Shown: positions 54,629 to 64,000 of the stretch, in pieces | How positions within the stretch are numbered: the stretch's first letter is position 1 | How the letters are laid out: every line of letters begins with the position of its first letter | Source of the DNA: an uncultured Acetatifactor sp. | Lineage (GTDB): Bacteria; Bacillota; Clostridia; Lachnospirales; Lachnospiraceae | Assembly: GCA_947631615.1 (NCBI GenBank) | Contig: CANRLX010000002.1 | Span: 1 to 64,000, forward strand | Length of the DNA: 64,000 nucleotides | Direction of reading: 5' to 3' | Translations under genes and position numbers: made by a program | Notes under the pieces: model-generated | What the model was told of the DNA's origin: nothing | The model's database searches: none | Seen by the model: the letters and a program-made list of their open reading frames with translations, nothing else

Positions 54629-55996
54629 CTACTCCCTTTTCAACTCCTTTAAAACGCTCCAGGTAAGCGGCAGCGATAACAAAAAGGAGCAGATATCCGA
54701 ACACATCTGACTCATCTGAACGCCCAAAAGTCCCAAAAACACCGGCAGGATCAAAAGAAACGGGATCAGGAAAAGCCCCTGTCTCGCCGCCGCCAGAAGG
54801 GACGCCCTTCCCGCCTTGCCGATGGCCTGCAGCATCATGTTGCTGATCACGATCCACGAATTAAGAGGGAACACCACCAGCTGAAACCGCAGCGCCAGCG
54901 TGCCGATGCGGATCACGTCCGCATCCTCTCTGCGGAAGATGGTCACCACCGGCCCCGCAAAAATAAATCCGATCACGGACACCGCCAGCAGGAAAAAGAC
55001 GGCATACTTTACACAGAAGAAAAAGGCTTCCCGCACGCGGTCATATTTTTTGCCGCCGTAGTTCATGCCGCACACGGGCTGGAATCCCTGGCCAAAACCG
55101 ATCAGCGCGGAGTTGGCAAACATCGTGACACGGTTCACAATGGACATTCCCGCGATGGCCGCGTCACCGTATACGCCTCCATAGATCCCCGCGGAATGGT
55201 TCATGCAGATCTGGGCCATACTTGCCATTCCCTGCCGCAGAAGGGACGGCAGGCCGCCCTGCACGATCTCCTTCAAATAATAAAACGTGGGGTGGAAGTT
55301 TTTGATATGTATGCTGATGTTGCCCCCCTGCCTGCTCATGAGAAAGAGGATGCAGAAGCTGATGATCTGACTGACGGTCGTGGCCACCGCAGCCCCCGCC
55401 ACACCCATGTCAAATACGAAGATCAAAAGGGGATCCAGGCCGATATTCAGCACGGCCCCGCTGACAATGCCCACCATCGCATAGGAGGCGCTCCCCTGAA
55501 AGCGGAGCTGATTGTTGAGCACCAGAGAAGACATCATAAAGGGCGTTCCCACCAGGATAATGCCCAGATAGTCTTTCGTGTAGGGCAGGATGGTCGGGGT
55601 GGAGCCCAGCGCTACCGCCAGAGGCTCCAGAAAGAGAAAGCCCAGGATGCCCGCCGCCACACCGGTAATAAAGGCGCAGAAAAAACCGTTCGCCGCCATA
55701 GTATTGGCCTTCTCGCTCTCTCCCGCCCCCAGCATCCTGGAGATAAAGTTGCCGGAGCCGTGGCCGAAGAAAAAGCCACATGCCTGAATCAAAGCCATCA
55801 CGGAGAACACCACGCCCACCGCCGCGGTCGCCTGTGTGTTGATCTTTCCCACGAAAAAAGTATCTGCCATATTATAGAAGGAAGACACCAGCATACTGAT
55901 GATCGTGGGGACCGCCATCTGACAGACCAGATGGGGGATCGGCTCACTCTGCATGTATGCCACCTTTTCCTGTTGACTCATACTGCTGATTCGCAT
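54629..55996 (-). CDS. MATE family efflux transporter
   Basis: Start at MRISSMSQQEKVAYMQSEPIPHLVCQMAVPTIISMLVSSFYNMADTFFVG; twelve-TM pattern. Confidence 0.94.
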   Translation of the reverse strand: MRISSMSQQEKVAYMQSEPIPHLVCQMAVPTIISMLVSSFYNMADTFFVGKINTQATAAVGVVFSVMALIQACGFFFGHGSGNFISRMLGAGESEKANTMAANGFFCAFITGVAAGILGFLFLEPLAVALGSTPTILPYTKDYLGIILVGTPFMMSSLVLNNQLRFQGSASYAMVGIVSGAVLNIGLDPLLIFVFDMGVAGAAVATTVSQIISFCILFLMSRQGGNISIHIKNFHPTFYYLKEIVQGGLPSLLRQGMASMAQICMNHSAGIYGGVYGDAAIAGMSIVNRVTMFANSALIGFGQGFQPVCGMNYGGKKYDRVREAFFFCVKYAVFFLLAVSVIGFIFAGPVVTIFRREDADVIRIGTLALRFQLVVFPLNSWIVISNMMLQAIGKAGRASLLAAARQGLFLIPFLLILPVFLGLLGVQMSQMCSDICSFLLSLPLTWSVLKELKRE

Positions 55997-56091
55997 AGCT
56001 CCACTACCTCTCATTTCCTGCCTCCGTAAACAGCCGGCGGGCAAGGATCTGCCTTCCCTCGCCCGCACACATTTCCGTCTCTTCTATCCAA

Positions 56092-57762
56092 TTATTGCGC
56101 GGCCGTCTCCTGAGTACCTGTCGTCTCTTCGGTTCCTGCCGCCTCCTCAGTACCTGCTCCTTCGGTGCCCGCCGTTTCCTCGGTGTCTGCTGCCTCCTCG
56201 GCAGTCTCCTCCTCCACATACAGATAATTCAGATGATGCTTGGGATCGGACACCTCCACATTCTCCACAATTTCCGCAAGATATTCCTGGAGGTTCTCGG
56301 AGAGGAGAAGATTTCGGATATCCAGCTTATATTCCGGATCGCCGGCCTCCACGTAGTAGAGCACATAGTCCGGACCATCCTCTATGGAGATCACCGTCGT
56401 GTCTCCCGCCTGTCTCGCGCTGTCGAAAGCCCAGGCGGATAACGCCTCGTTCATTCCGGAGGGCACCAGTCCCTCATACAGACCGCCGTCCGAGGCCGTG
56501 CCGGTGTCCTCGCTGTGCTCCCTGCAAAGCTGTGCAAAGCTTTCCTCCGTCGCCTCGCCTGCTGCCCAGCCGTCCAGAAGCGCCTGGCCATCCTCCGACT
56601 CCGTGATCAGCACCCGCAGATTTGCGGAAGGATCCAGATCCAGATAGCGCTTCACAAATTCCACCACATAGTAACAATAATTGCTTTCATCTTCAATAAC
56701 GGCGGTATCGTTTGGCTTTCTGGACTCGTCAAACAGCCAGTCGCGGAGAACATACTCCGCATAAGCCCTCTGTACCCCCTCTTTCAGCGTGCCGAGGGAC
56801 GCAACGGATTCCTCCGCCGCTTCCGCCGTGATCCTTGCGTCGTTCATCGCCTTGGCGATCTCAGCCTCGGAGGGCTGGTAGGTCTCGGCGGCGTCCTCTG
56901 CGGCCCCCGTCGTCTGACCCGTCGCGGCCCCCGCCGTCTGATCCGTTGCAGGCTCCGTCGTCTCCACCGGATCCGCAAGCTCTGTGGGCTCCGTGGGAAG
57001 AGGGGCGTCAAAGGATAACACGCGGTAATCTACGGAATCGTAATCCGCCCGATTCTCCTGATAGTAAGCCTCGATCTCCTCGTCGGCCGGGGCCTTCTCC
57101 TCCGCCATCTTTTCATAATAAGCGTTCAACGTGATATTCTGGCGCACGAAATCGGAAATTCTGTCCAGGGTCGCATACGGCCCGTATATCTGACTGACAT
57201 ATTCCTTTACGGACACGCCCGCTTCCTCTGCGTCCGCGCGCAGATCCTCCTCGTATCTGGCAAACTCCTCGGCGGTGTCGTAGGTAAAGCCTTCCTCCGT
57301 CAGCTCCCTCATCAGCGCCTTGTTCTGCTTGATGTTGTCCACCGTCATCTCGTCAAAAAAGTCCTTCCAGGTGAGAGTGTCGGTATACATCTGGGTGGAG
57401 AGATCCCGAGAGGTGTCCAGCCCGAAATAATACAGCATGGATCCGTTCTGGCTGACGTAATTGTTCAGCACGGTGTTAAAGTTGTAATCGTACTCTACCC
57501 GGCTGACCTTTTCTCCGCCGACCTTCACATAGGTTCCGTGGACGGCCAGGTAAGTGCGCAGCGGGAAAGACGCCACCAGACAGGCCAGAGCCGCCACGAT
57601 CACAATGCCGACCGCCGTGCCGATCTTCTCCTGCCGCTTTTCCCTTTCCTTCTGTTCCCTGCGCTTCTGCATTTTCAAGTCGTATTTGGTCACAACCTTC
57701 TCTTCTTTTTTCTCTGAGCCGGCGACCTTTGCATTTTTCTTCTTATTGTTATTATCGGACAT
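56092..57762 (-). CDS. Membrane-anchored peptidylprolyl isomerase (parvulin/SurA-PrsA-like)
   Basis: N-terminal TM, SurA_N-like region, parvulin-like LRVLITESEDGQALLDGWAAGEATEESFAQLCREHSEDTGTASDGGLYEGLVPSGM. Confidence 0.88.
   Translation of the reverse strand: MSDNNNKKKNAKVAGSEKKEEKVVTKYDLKMQKRREQKEREKRQEKIGTAVGIVIVAALACLVASFPLRTYLAVHGTYVKVGGEKVSRVEYDYNFNTVLNNYVSQNGSMLYYFGLDTSRDLSTQMYTDTLTWKDFFDEMTVDNIKQNKALMRELTEEGFTYDTAEEFARYEEDLRADAEEAGVSVKEYVSQIYGPYATLDRISDFVRQNITLNAYYEKMAEEKAPADEEIEAYYQENRADYDSVDYRVLSFDAPLPTEPTELADPVETTEPATDQTAGAATGQTTGAAEDAAETYQPSEAEIAKAMNDARITAEAAEESVASLGTLKEGVQRAYAEYVLRDWLFDESRKPNDTAVIEDESNYCYYVVEFVKRYLDLDPSANLRVLITESEDGQALLDGWAAGEATEESFAQLCREHSEDTGTASDGGLYEGLVPSGMNEALSAWAFDSARQAGDTTVISIEDGPDYVLYYVEAGDPEYKLDIRNLLLSENLQEYLAEIVENVEVSDPKHHLNYLYVEEETAEEAADTEETAGTEGAGTEEAAGTEETTGTQETAAQ
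56098..56215 (-). repeat. Low-complexity Thr/Glu/Ala/Gly repeat at the PPIase C-terminus
   Basis: EETAEEAADTEETAGTEGAGTEEAAGTEETTGTQETAAQ. Confidence 0.8.
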
Positions 57763-57864
57763 TTGCCACATGTCTCCTTCCTGTTCTCCATTGTGCCCCG
57801 CGCGCGATAACAGTCAAATCACGCACTCTGCTTATTTTACAGTATTTTGAGAAAAAAGAAAAGT

Positions 57865-59538
57865 TCAATTCACACATTTTTCAAGTTTTTCCACAATTTT
57901 TTTGACACAATCCTTATCGAAGGGACTGTCCAGTCCCGCCTCCTTTAACATATTGGTGTAAAAGTCGCTGGCGGAAAGACGGCACAGCTTCAGATAACTC
58001 TGCCATGCCAGGTCAAAGTCCTCATCCATTTTCACCTTGTACTGCAGGGCGCAGGTCTGCGCCAGGCAATAGTCGATGTAATACAGCGGATAATCGTAAA
58101 TGTGCAGCTGCCTCTGCCAGTAGCCGCCCTTTCCAAAGAAGGGGTCGTCGCCGTAGTCCAGGTGCGGCTTATACGCTCTCTCCAGATCGCGCCAGGCGGC
58201 CTTGCGCTCCGCCGGCGTCATTTCCGGCTTCTCATATACTATATGCTGAAATTCGTCTACCATGCAGCCGTAAGGGATAAACGCCGCCGCATCCTCCAGG
58301 TGCATATCCCGATAATCCTGCGCCCTCTCCCCAAAAAACAGGGGCATCCACCGCTCCGCAAAAAATTCCATGGACATAGAATGGATCTCCGCCGTCTCCA
58401 TGCCGATATCCGCGTGCTCCCTTATGGGATCGCTGCCGGACAGATAGCCCTGGAACGCGTGGCCGCACTCGTGGGTCACCACGTCCACGTCTCCGCTGGT
58501 GCCGTTGAAATTGGCAAAGATAAAGGGGGCGTGGTAGAGGGGCAGATAGGTCATATAACCGCCCGCCTTTTTGTTCTTGCGCCCCAGCACGTCAAAAAGC
58601 TGATTTTCCATCATAAAATCAAAAAATTCTCCGGTCTCCGGCGACAGTTCCCGATACATTCTCTGTCCCGCCGCCATAATCTCATCCGGACTGCCTGTGG
58701 GCGCGGGATTCCCCTCCGGAAAATATACCTGTTCGTCCACAAAGCTCAGCTTCTCCAGCCCCAGCCGCTCTCTGCGGCGGTCGTGGAGCTTCTCGGCAAA
58801 GGGGACAAAATACTCCCGTATCTGCCGGCGGAACATCTCCACATCCTCCTTGCCGTAGCAGTTGCGCCCCATGCGGCAATATCCCAGCTCAAGATAGTTT
58901 TCGTACCCCATCCTCCGCGCCTGCTCGGTGCGGTTTTTGACCAGCTTGTCGTAGATCTCATCCAGCTTCGCCTCGTTCTCCAAAAAAAACGCGCTCATCC
59001 TGGCCCAGGCCCTCTTTCGCACCTCCCTGTCCGAGTGGATCAGGTAAGGCCGCAGAAGGGAAAGATTCAGCTCCTGGCCGTCAAAATCGATCCTGGCTCC
59101 TGCGATCAGTTTATCATACTCCATGGTCAGATCGTTTTCCTCCTGCATCAGGGGGATCAGCTCCTCGCTCATGGATTTCTGCGCAAGCTCCATATTTTTA
59201 AAGGCCACGGGCCCGATCTTTTTCTCCAAAAACTCCCGATAGGGGGAGGCGTAGAGCTTCTTTTGATATTCCAGGATAAGATTGCTGTAGATGGGGCCCT
59301 TCTCGTCGTAATACGCCTTTTCCCCGTTATAAAATTCATCCGTGGTATCGATATCGAAGCGGATATGCGCGATGGTCATCAAGGTGGAGACCCGATCCGT
59401 CAGCTCGTAGAATTTTTGATGTACCGCAAACTGCTCCTCCCCGCTTTTCGCCGATTCAAGCTCCTCCATCAGCTTCCGCATCTTTTGCTCCACCTGGTCA
59501 AAATCCACTCTCTCATAGGGCATTTCCTGAAATTTCAT
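57865..59538 (-). CDS. M3 family oligoendopeptidase
   Basis: VVTHECGHAFQGYLSG zinc motif; start at MKFQEMPYERVDFD. Confidence 0.95.
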   Translation of the reverse strand: MKFQEMPYERVDFDQVEQKMRKLMEELESAKSGEEQFAVHQKFYELTDRVSTLMTIAHIRFDIDTTDEFYNGEKAYYDEKGPIYSNLILEYQKKLYASPYREFLEKKIGPVAFKNMELAQKSMSEELIPLMQEENDLTMEYDKLIAGARIDFDGQELNLSLLRPYLIHSDREVRKRAWARMSAFFLENEAKLDEIYDKLVKNRTEQARRMGYENYLELGYCRMGRNCYGKEDVEMFRRQIREYFVPFAEKLHDRRRERLGLEKLSFVDEQVYFPEGNPAPTGSPDEIMAAGQRMYRELSPETGEFFDFMMENQLFDVLGRKNKKAGGYMTYLPLYHAPFIFANFNGTSGDVDVVTHECGHAFQGYLSGSDPIREHADIGMETAEIHSMSMEFFAERWMPLFFGERAQDYRDMHLEDAAAFIPYGCMVDEFQHIVYEKPEMTPAERKAAWRDLERAYKPHLDYGDDPFFGKGGYWQRQLHIYDYPLYYIDYCLAQTCALQYKVKMDEDFDLAWQSYLKLCRLSASDFYTNMLKEAGLDSPFDKDCVKKIVEKLEKCVN

Positions 59539-59645
59539 AACTTCCTCCATTCCAAAGAGCCGCGGCGGCATTTCCCGCCACGGTTTCCGCTGCTTTTATA
59601 AGCTATTTTCCATGTTTCGCTTTTTCTACTTTTCCTCCTTATCCC

Positions 59646-60752
59646 TCACAGCTGCCAGGGCTGGGGTTCGCTCTCCACCGGCCTGCCCGAGGCGGCCGCC
59701 TCCCGAAGCAGGATCGCCATATAGGCATCCTGCAGAGCCCACTCCAGCGGATAATCCGGCGCCTTCTCCCCTCGGGCATAGCGCCCCATATCCAGCATAA
59801 GCTGTGCCATCGCCGTCTCGTCGGAGGCCAGGCCGCAAAGACCGAAAGGCGGCGCATACACCTCCTCCTCCCGAAAGGCAATGTAGGTAATCTCCTCGAC
59901 CTGCTGAAGATTCGGATTCGTTTCTCCGGACAAAGCGATCTTTCTGCGGGAGATCCTGAGAGCCTCCTTCACAGGCCGATTCCGGTCGTCCAGATAGGCA
60001 AAGCTCTCGTCCTTGAGTTCCCCGCGGGCGCCGCGCACATTCAGGTAGTTTCGGCGGATGGGCGAACGGTACTGCTCGGGATCAAAGTCATAAAAAGCCG
60101 TTCTGCCATCCGCAAATTCAAAGACCGCCGCCGTCCGCTTCTTTTCCGCGAGCCGCCCGTCCGTAAACCGCTCATAGCGGCTGAGCGTCTCCGCCGTGGA
60201 AAAGGAATAGGTTCTGGCCGTCACCTGAAAGGGTGACATACCCTCCCCCAGGAAAGCTCGAATCAAGCTCGCCCCGTGATATTCATGTGCCAGAGACACC
60301 ACCGCCAGGTGAAGGTCCCCCAGAAGACCGCTTTCCAAAACCCGAAGAAGCGCCTGATACACCGGATAACGGGTATACTGCTCCGCCACCGCAAGCTTTC
60401 CGCCCCGCTCCCGCAGCGCCCAGAGCTTACGAAGCGCGGCCGTCTCCAGCGCGGCCGGCGTCTCGCAGAGTACCGGAAACCCTCTCTCGATCCACTCCCT
60501 TGAGACCTCCGCCATCGCCTCCTTGCTCACAGAGACCACCACAAAATCCGGAGCCATCTCCACACACTCCCGAAGGGAGACCGTGGTGGGAATCCCGTAC
60601 TCTCTCGCCATCTTCTCCGCCTTCTCACGTGTCCGGCAGAGCATGGTACACAGCGCAAAGACCTGGGGCAGAGCTTTGGCAATTCTCACGTAATAGAGGG
60701 CTCGCCAGCCGGAACCCACAATGACAAAACTTATCTTTTTTTCGATCTCCAT
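59646..60752 (-). CDS. Gfo/Idh/MocA family oxidoreductase
   Basis: Start at MEIEKKISFVIVGSGWRALYYVRIAKALPQ; DFVVVSVSKEAMAEV and PVLCETPAA motifs. Confidence 0.92.
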   Translation of the reverse strand: MEIEKKISFVIVGSGWRALYYVRIAKALPQVFALCTMLCRTREKAEKMAREYGIPTTVSLRECVEMAPDFVVVSVSKEAMAEVSREWIERGFPVLCETPAALETAALRKLWALRERGGKLAVAEQYTRYPVYQALLRVLESGLLGDLHLAVVSLAHEYHGASLIRAFLGEGMSPFQVTARTYSFSTAETLSRYERFTDGRLAEKKRTAAVFEFADGRTAFYDFDPEQYRSPIRRNYLNVRGARGELKDESFAYLDDRNRPVKEALRISRRKIALSGETNPNLQQVEEITYIAFREEEVYAPPFGLCGLASDETAMAQLMLDMGRYARGEKAPDYPLEWALQDAYMAILLREAAASGRPVESEPQPWQL

Positions 60753-60886
60753 CCTGTGATCCCCCTGTCCTACTGAGAGCGCTCTGCGCCGCCTGTGCCC
60801 TGCAGTATGGACATCATAGCACAGAATCCTGTTTTTCGCAATGTTTGGGCGTGGATCCGGCGTCCCCCTGCCGCCGCAACCTTCGG

Positions 60887-60941
60887 TTGACAAATTTCCA
60901 GCCACTCTTTGGTGGCGCGCAACCGCAAAAGTGGCTATAAT
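60887..60941 (+). promoter_or_regulatory. Candidate regulatory region upstream of XRE gene: TTGACA, inverted repeat AGCCACT...AGTGGCT, TATAAT
   Basis: TTGACA 60887-60892 and TATAAT 60936-60941 flank/overlap a long imperfect inverted repeat. Confidence 0.4.
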
Positions 60942-60996
60942 TTTTATTGCGGACGGCACAGAGGGCCGCCGACAAACCTATGCGGAGGAAAGAAAA

Positions 60997-61974
60997 ATGA
61001 TCTTGGCAGACAAGATAACGAATCTCAGAAAAAAGAACGGCTGGTCCCAGGAGGAGCTGGCGGAAAAAATGCAGGTGTCAAGGCAGGCGGTCTCGAAATG
61101 GGAGGGCGCACAGACGGTGCCGGATCTCGAGAAACTATTGACGCTCAGCAGGCTCTTTGGCGTCACGACGGATTATCTTCTCAAGGACGAGATAGAGGAC
61201 GAGGAGTTTACGGACGACGTAGACCATGTGCCCGTCAAACGGCTTTCTCTGGCACAGGCAAACGAATTTCTGGAGCTGAGAAAATGGGCTGCCACACGCA
61301 TTTCCACAGCCACTTTCCTGTGTACCATCGCCGTGATCCCGTTTCTCCTTTTAGGCGCTTTGTCGGAATTGCCAAATCCCCCAGTTTCCGAAAATTTAGC
61401 CTGCGGGATCGGGCTGGTCATATTGTTCCTTATCGTCACTCCTGGGGTGGCGCTCTTTAGCTTCTGCGGCTTCAAAAGCGCGCCCTTTGAGTTCATCGAC
61501 AGGGAACCGTTTGAAACGGAGTACGGTGTGGACGGAATGGTACGGGAAAAACAGAAAGCCTACAGGGCCACCTATATTAAATGCAATATCATAGCCTCCT
61601 GCCTGTGCGTTCTTTCCCCTATCCCGATTTTCATCGGCAGCCTTACGGAAAAGGAGTTTTTCACCGTAGTCATGGTGGCCGTCACGATACTCCTGGCGGG
61701 AATGGGAGCGGCACTTTTTGTCCTGGCCGGCGTCCGGTGGGAAAGTATGCAGAAGCTTTTGAAGGAAGGCGATTACGCGCCCAAAGAGCAAAGAAAGATC
61801 CGCATCAGGAAAACCGTCAGTTCGGTCTATTGGCTGAGCGCAACCGCTATATACCTGGGGTGGAGCTTTCAGACAACCTCCTGGGAAAGTACCTGGGTCG
61901 TCTGGCCCATTGCCGGAATATTGTTCGCCGTCGTGATGTGCCTCTGTAATCTGATGATAGACAGAAAAAAATGA
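60997..61974 (+). CDS. XRE-family regulator with C-terminal transmembrane helices
   Basis: MILADKITNLRKKNGWSQEELAEKMQVSRQAVSKWEGAQTVPDLEKLLTLSRLFGVTTDYLLKDE; several hydrophobic segments follow. Confidence 0.93.
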   Translation: MILADKITNLRKKNGWSQEELAEKMQVSRQAVSKWEGAQTVPDLEKLLTLSRLFGVTTDYLLKDEIEDEEFTDDVDHVPVKRLSLAQANEFLELRKWAATRISTATFLCTIAVIPFLLLGALSELPNPPVSENLACGIGLVILFLIVTPGVALFSFCGFKSAPFEFIDREPFETEYGVDGMVREKQKAYRATYIKCNIIASCLCVLSPIPIFIGSLTEKEFFTVVMVAVTILLAGMGAALFVLAGVRWESMQKLLKEGDYAPKEQRKIRIRKTVSSVYWLSATAIYLGWSFQTTSWESTWVVWPIAGILFAVVMCLCNLMIDRKK

Positions 61975-62010
61975 TATCACTGTCATTTATGATAAAACCG
62001 ATGAAAACAA

Positions 62011-62052
62011 TAAGCCAGAGCGCCCATTCTCTCGAAGGAACGCTCTGGCTTA
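62011..62052. terminator. Bidirectional-type hairpin between convergent genes
   Basis: AAGCCAGAGCG...CGCTCTGGCTT perfect 11-bp stem. Confidence 0.7.
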
Positions 62053-62065
62053 ACGGCTTAAAAGA

Positions 62066-62551
62066 TTAAATGATTTCTACCCGCTCAAAATACTTAATCA
62101 TAATGTCAGCACAATTCTCGATCCCCAGGGTAGAGGTATCCAGAATCATATGATAGTTATTCACATCGCCCCAGACCTTGCCCGTGTGCTCATAGTAGTA
62201 CTCCGCGCGCTCCTTGTCATTCTTTTCCAGCATGGCCTTGGAATCCTCGTAAGACAGGGATAATTTCTGCATGATGCGGTGGATGCGGTCCTCCTTGTCG
62301 GCGCTGACGTACACGTTGAATACGTTTGCCTGTTTCTTCAGGATCTCAGACGCGCACCGTCCCAGGATAATGCAGGAGTTCTGCGCCAGACCCTTGATGA
62401 CCTCCGCCTCGGAGGCATAGTCGCTGTCCTCTAACTCATGCTCTATGTAGGCTTTGTCATACACAGGGATTCCCAGCCTTTCCGACAGCTCGTTCGCGAT
62501 TACGCTGGCGCCTGTTCCAAATCTGCGGCTCATGGTGATAACCAGATTCAT
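62066..62551 (-). CDS. Cytidylate kinase-like family protein
   Basis: MNLVITMSRRFGTGASVIANELSERLGIPVYDKAYIE; CIILGRCASEILKKQANVFNVYVSADKEDRIHRIMQ. Confidence 0.9.
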   Translation of the reverse strand: MNLVITMSRRFGTGASVIANELSERLGIPVYDKAYIEHELEDSDYASEAEVIKGLAQNSCIILGRCASEILKKQANVFNVYVSADKEDRIHRIMQKLSLSYEDSKAMLEKNDKERAEYYYEHTGKVWGDVNNYHMILDTSTLGIENCADIMIKYFERVEII

Positions 62552-62629
62552 GACCATACCTCCCTACCCTTTTTCTTTATCCCTATCATACACCAATGTG
62601 GTATCGGTTGCAACGAAAAATATTTTCCA

Positions 62630-64000
62630 CTATTTCTTAACCGGTTTTTTGCGTTTTTTAAACTTTCGATACCCTATCAAGAGCAGGACTGCCGCCGCCA
62701 CAACTGCTGCCGCCGCTGCGATCCACAGAGGAGAGAGCCCTTTCTTTGCGATACAGAAGTACGCTTCCTCGCCGCTCATATCCACCTGCAGGTACTGGCC
62801 TCTCTGCCTGGCCTCCAGCTTCGACCACACGCCGTTCTGATATCCCCAGACCTCCGCGTCCTCATAGGGATTTAAAATTCTCACCGCAAAGGTATCCTTG
62901 GTGCTCACCTTTCCGTTTTCCAGCGCAAGATGGTACACCACCTGCTCTTTTCCGGCGGCTTCCGCAGGAGGCTCCATGCCGCCCACGCTGACCTTCAACA
63001 CCGTATCCTCTGTGAATACCTGTTCCACCAGGGCGAGGGGCCTGTCATACTCGCCCGCTGCATCCTCCGCATATCTCTCGTCGCTCTCGACCACGGTCAC
63101 ATTGTCCTTGTACTCGCCCTCTATCACCAGGTTCCCCTTCATCACCTCGTCGGAATAATCCGGCCACACGCCGTAACAGCCTTCCCGCGCGGGAATCAAC
63201 GGGTACTGCAGATTGGCCAGGCTCTCTCCGTAGGCTACCTCCTCCGTTCCAAGGATGGAATCCTCCAGCCGGTATATCACCCTAAGATGCCGGAATGGAT
63301 TCGGAAGCCCCTCCCTCTGAAGGAGCTGCTCATATGTGACGGGCTCCGCAATGCCCAGGTAGCTGATATCGTCGATGCCGTGAACCTCGTCGCCCACGTA
63401 ATAATTTCTGCAGACCGCCGGTTCCTCCCCGTCGATCTCTCGCATATTGTCGTAGGAGGCAAGCTGTCCCGCTATGGCTCCCTCGCTGCCGCCGGTGGAT
63501 TCCACCGTGACGATCGCACAGCAGTCCTTCAAGGTTTCCGCATAGCCGGCAATGCCGCCGACATTTTTCGCTCCGGCCACGGAGCAGAGCGCGTAGCACC
63601 TTTTTATGACGGTGAGAGATTCCCCGCAGATCCCGCCGACATAACTGCCCTCGGTGCTCTCGACCTCCCCATAGCCTTCCGAGTCTACCACGATGCCGTG
63701 GGCCATATAGCCGACGACTCCTCCTGCACCGTCCTTTTTGGCGGTGATATATCCGTCGTTTACACAGTTTACAATGATACACTTTGTGATGAAATGCCGG
63801 CCGATCTCATAATTTACGCTGCCCGCCGCGTTGTCCTCGGGATCCTCCTCATCTATGGACATGGAACCCGCGATCCCGCCGATATTGATATCCCCCTTGA
63901 CGACTCCGGCGTTCGTACAGCTGTCCGTCCTTCCGGTGGTGATCGAATCGATCTCCTCGTCGGAGACCTCCTCATACATTTCCTCCACGCTGAGCTCCCC
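62630..64000 (-). CDS. Partial GLUG-motif surface protein with C-terminal TM (5' end outside window)
   Basis: GLUG-like repeats (NVGGIAGYAETLKDCCAIV; GDINIGGIAGSMS); C-terminal WIAAAAAVVAAAVLLLIGYRKFKKRKKPVKK; frame open to the window edge. Confidence 0.8.
   Translation of the reverse strand, partial: GELSVEEMYEEVSDEEIDSITTGRTDSCTNAGVVKGDINIGGIAGSMSIDEEDPEDNAAGSVNYEIGRHFITKCIIVNCVNDGYITAKKDGAGGVVGYMAHGIVVDSEGYGEVESTEGSYVGGICGESLTVIKRCYALCSVAGAKNVGGIAGYAETLKDCCAIVTVESTGGSEGAIAGQLASYDNMREIDGEEPAVCRNYYVGDEVHGIDDISYLGIAEPVTYEQLLQREGLPNPFRHLRVIYRLEDSILGTEEVAYGESLANLQYPLIPAREGCYGVWPDYSDEVMKGNLVIEGEYKDNVTVVESDERYAEDAAGEYDRPLALVEQVFTEDTVLKVSVGGMEPPAEAAGKEQVVYHLALENGKVSTKDTFAVRILNPYEDAEVWGYQNGVWSKLEARQRGQYLQVDMSGEEAYFCIAKKGLSPLWIAAAAAVVAAAVLLLIGYRKFKKRKKPVKK

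Noticed and set aside
62011-62052. Strong 11-bp inverted repeat between convergent genes
   Set aside because: Explained as a shared transcription terminator between converging transcripts.

Overview
64 kb chromosomal window from a spore-forming Firmicute, probably Lachnospiraceae-like (judged from gene content, not a search). Most genes are on the minus strand. Main blocks, left to right: (1) a small AT-rich accessory patch with a hypothetical protein, a micro-ORF and an HTH regulator; (2) a methyl-accepting chemotaxis protein and a polyamine operon (speD, Orn/Lys/Arg decarboxylase, speE, carboxynorspermidine dehydrogenase); (3) a Gld-type ABC transporter cluster, a miniature GH2-like protein and metabolic/tRNA-modification genes; (4) galT-galK and a very large pectin-degrading surface protein; (5) GGDEF, CapA and LCP envelope genes; (6) an AT-rich BlaI/M56 regulatory pair; (7) a DUF11 protein, a GH13 enzyme and the conserved mazG-HU-rqcP-yabP-yabQ-divIC-spoIIE-tilS-hpt-ftsH segment in which SpoIIE is unusually short; (8) cca, MATE, PPIase, M3 peptidase, oxidoreductase, XRE regulator, cytidylate-kinase-like and a partial GLUG-type surface protein. 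The most interesting unexplained signal is the ~440-nt leader between a near-consensus extended -10 promoter (8220-8249, minus) and speD (start 7775). It folds by eye into several hairpins and a multi-branched domain closed by a perfect 8-bp stem. Some stems pair through G-U only on the speD-coding strand. It ends in a Rho-independent-terminator-like hairpin overlapped by the stop codon of a short uORF. This is a candidate cis-regulatory RNA or attenuator for polyamine synthesis. No tRNA, rRNA, CRISPR array or intact transposon was seen.
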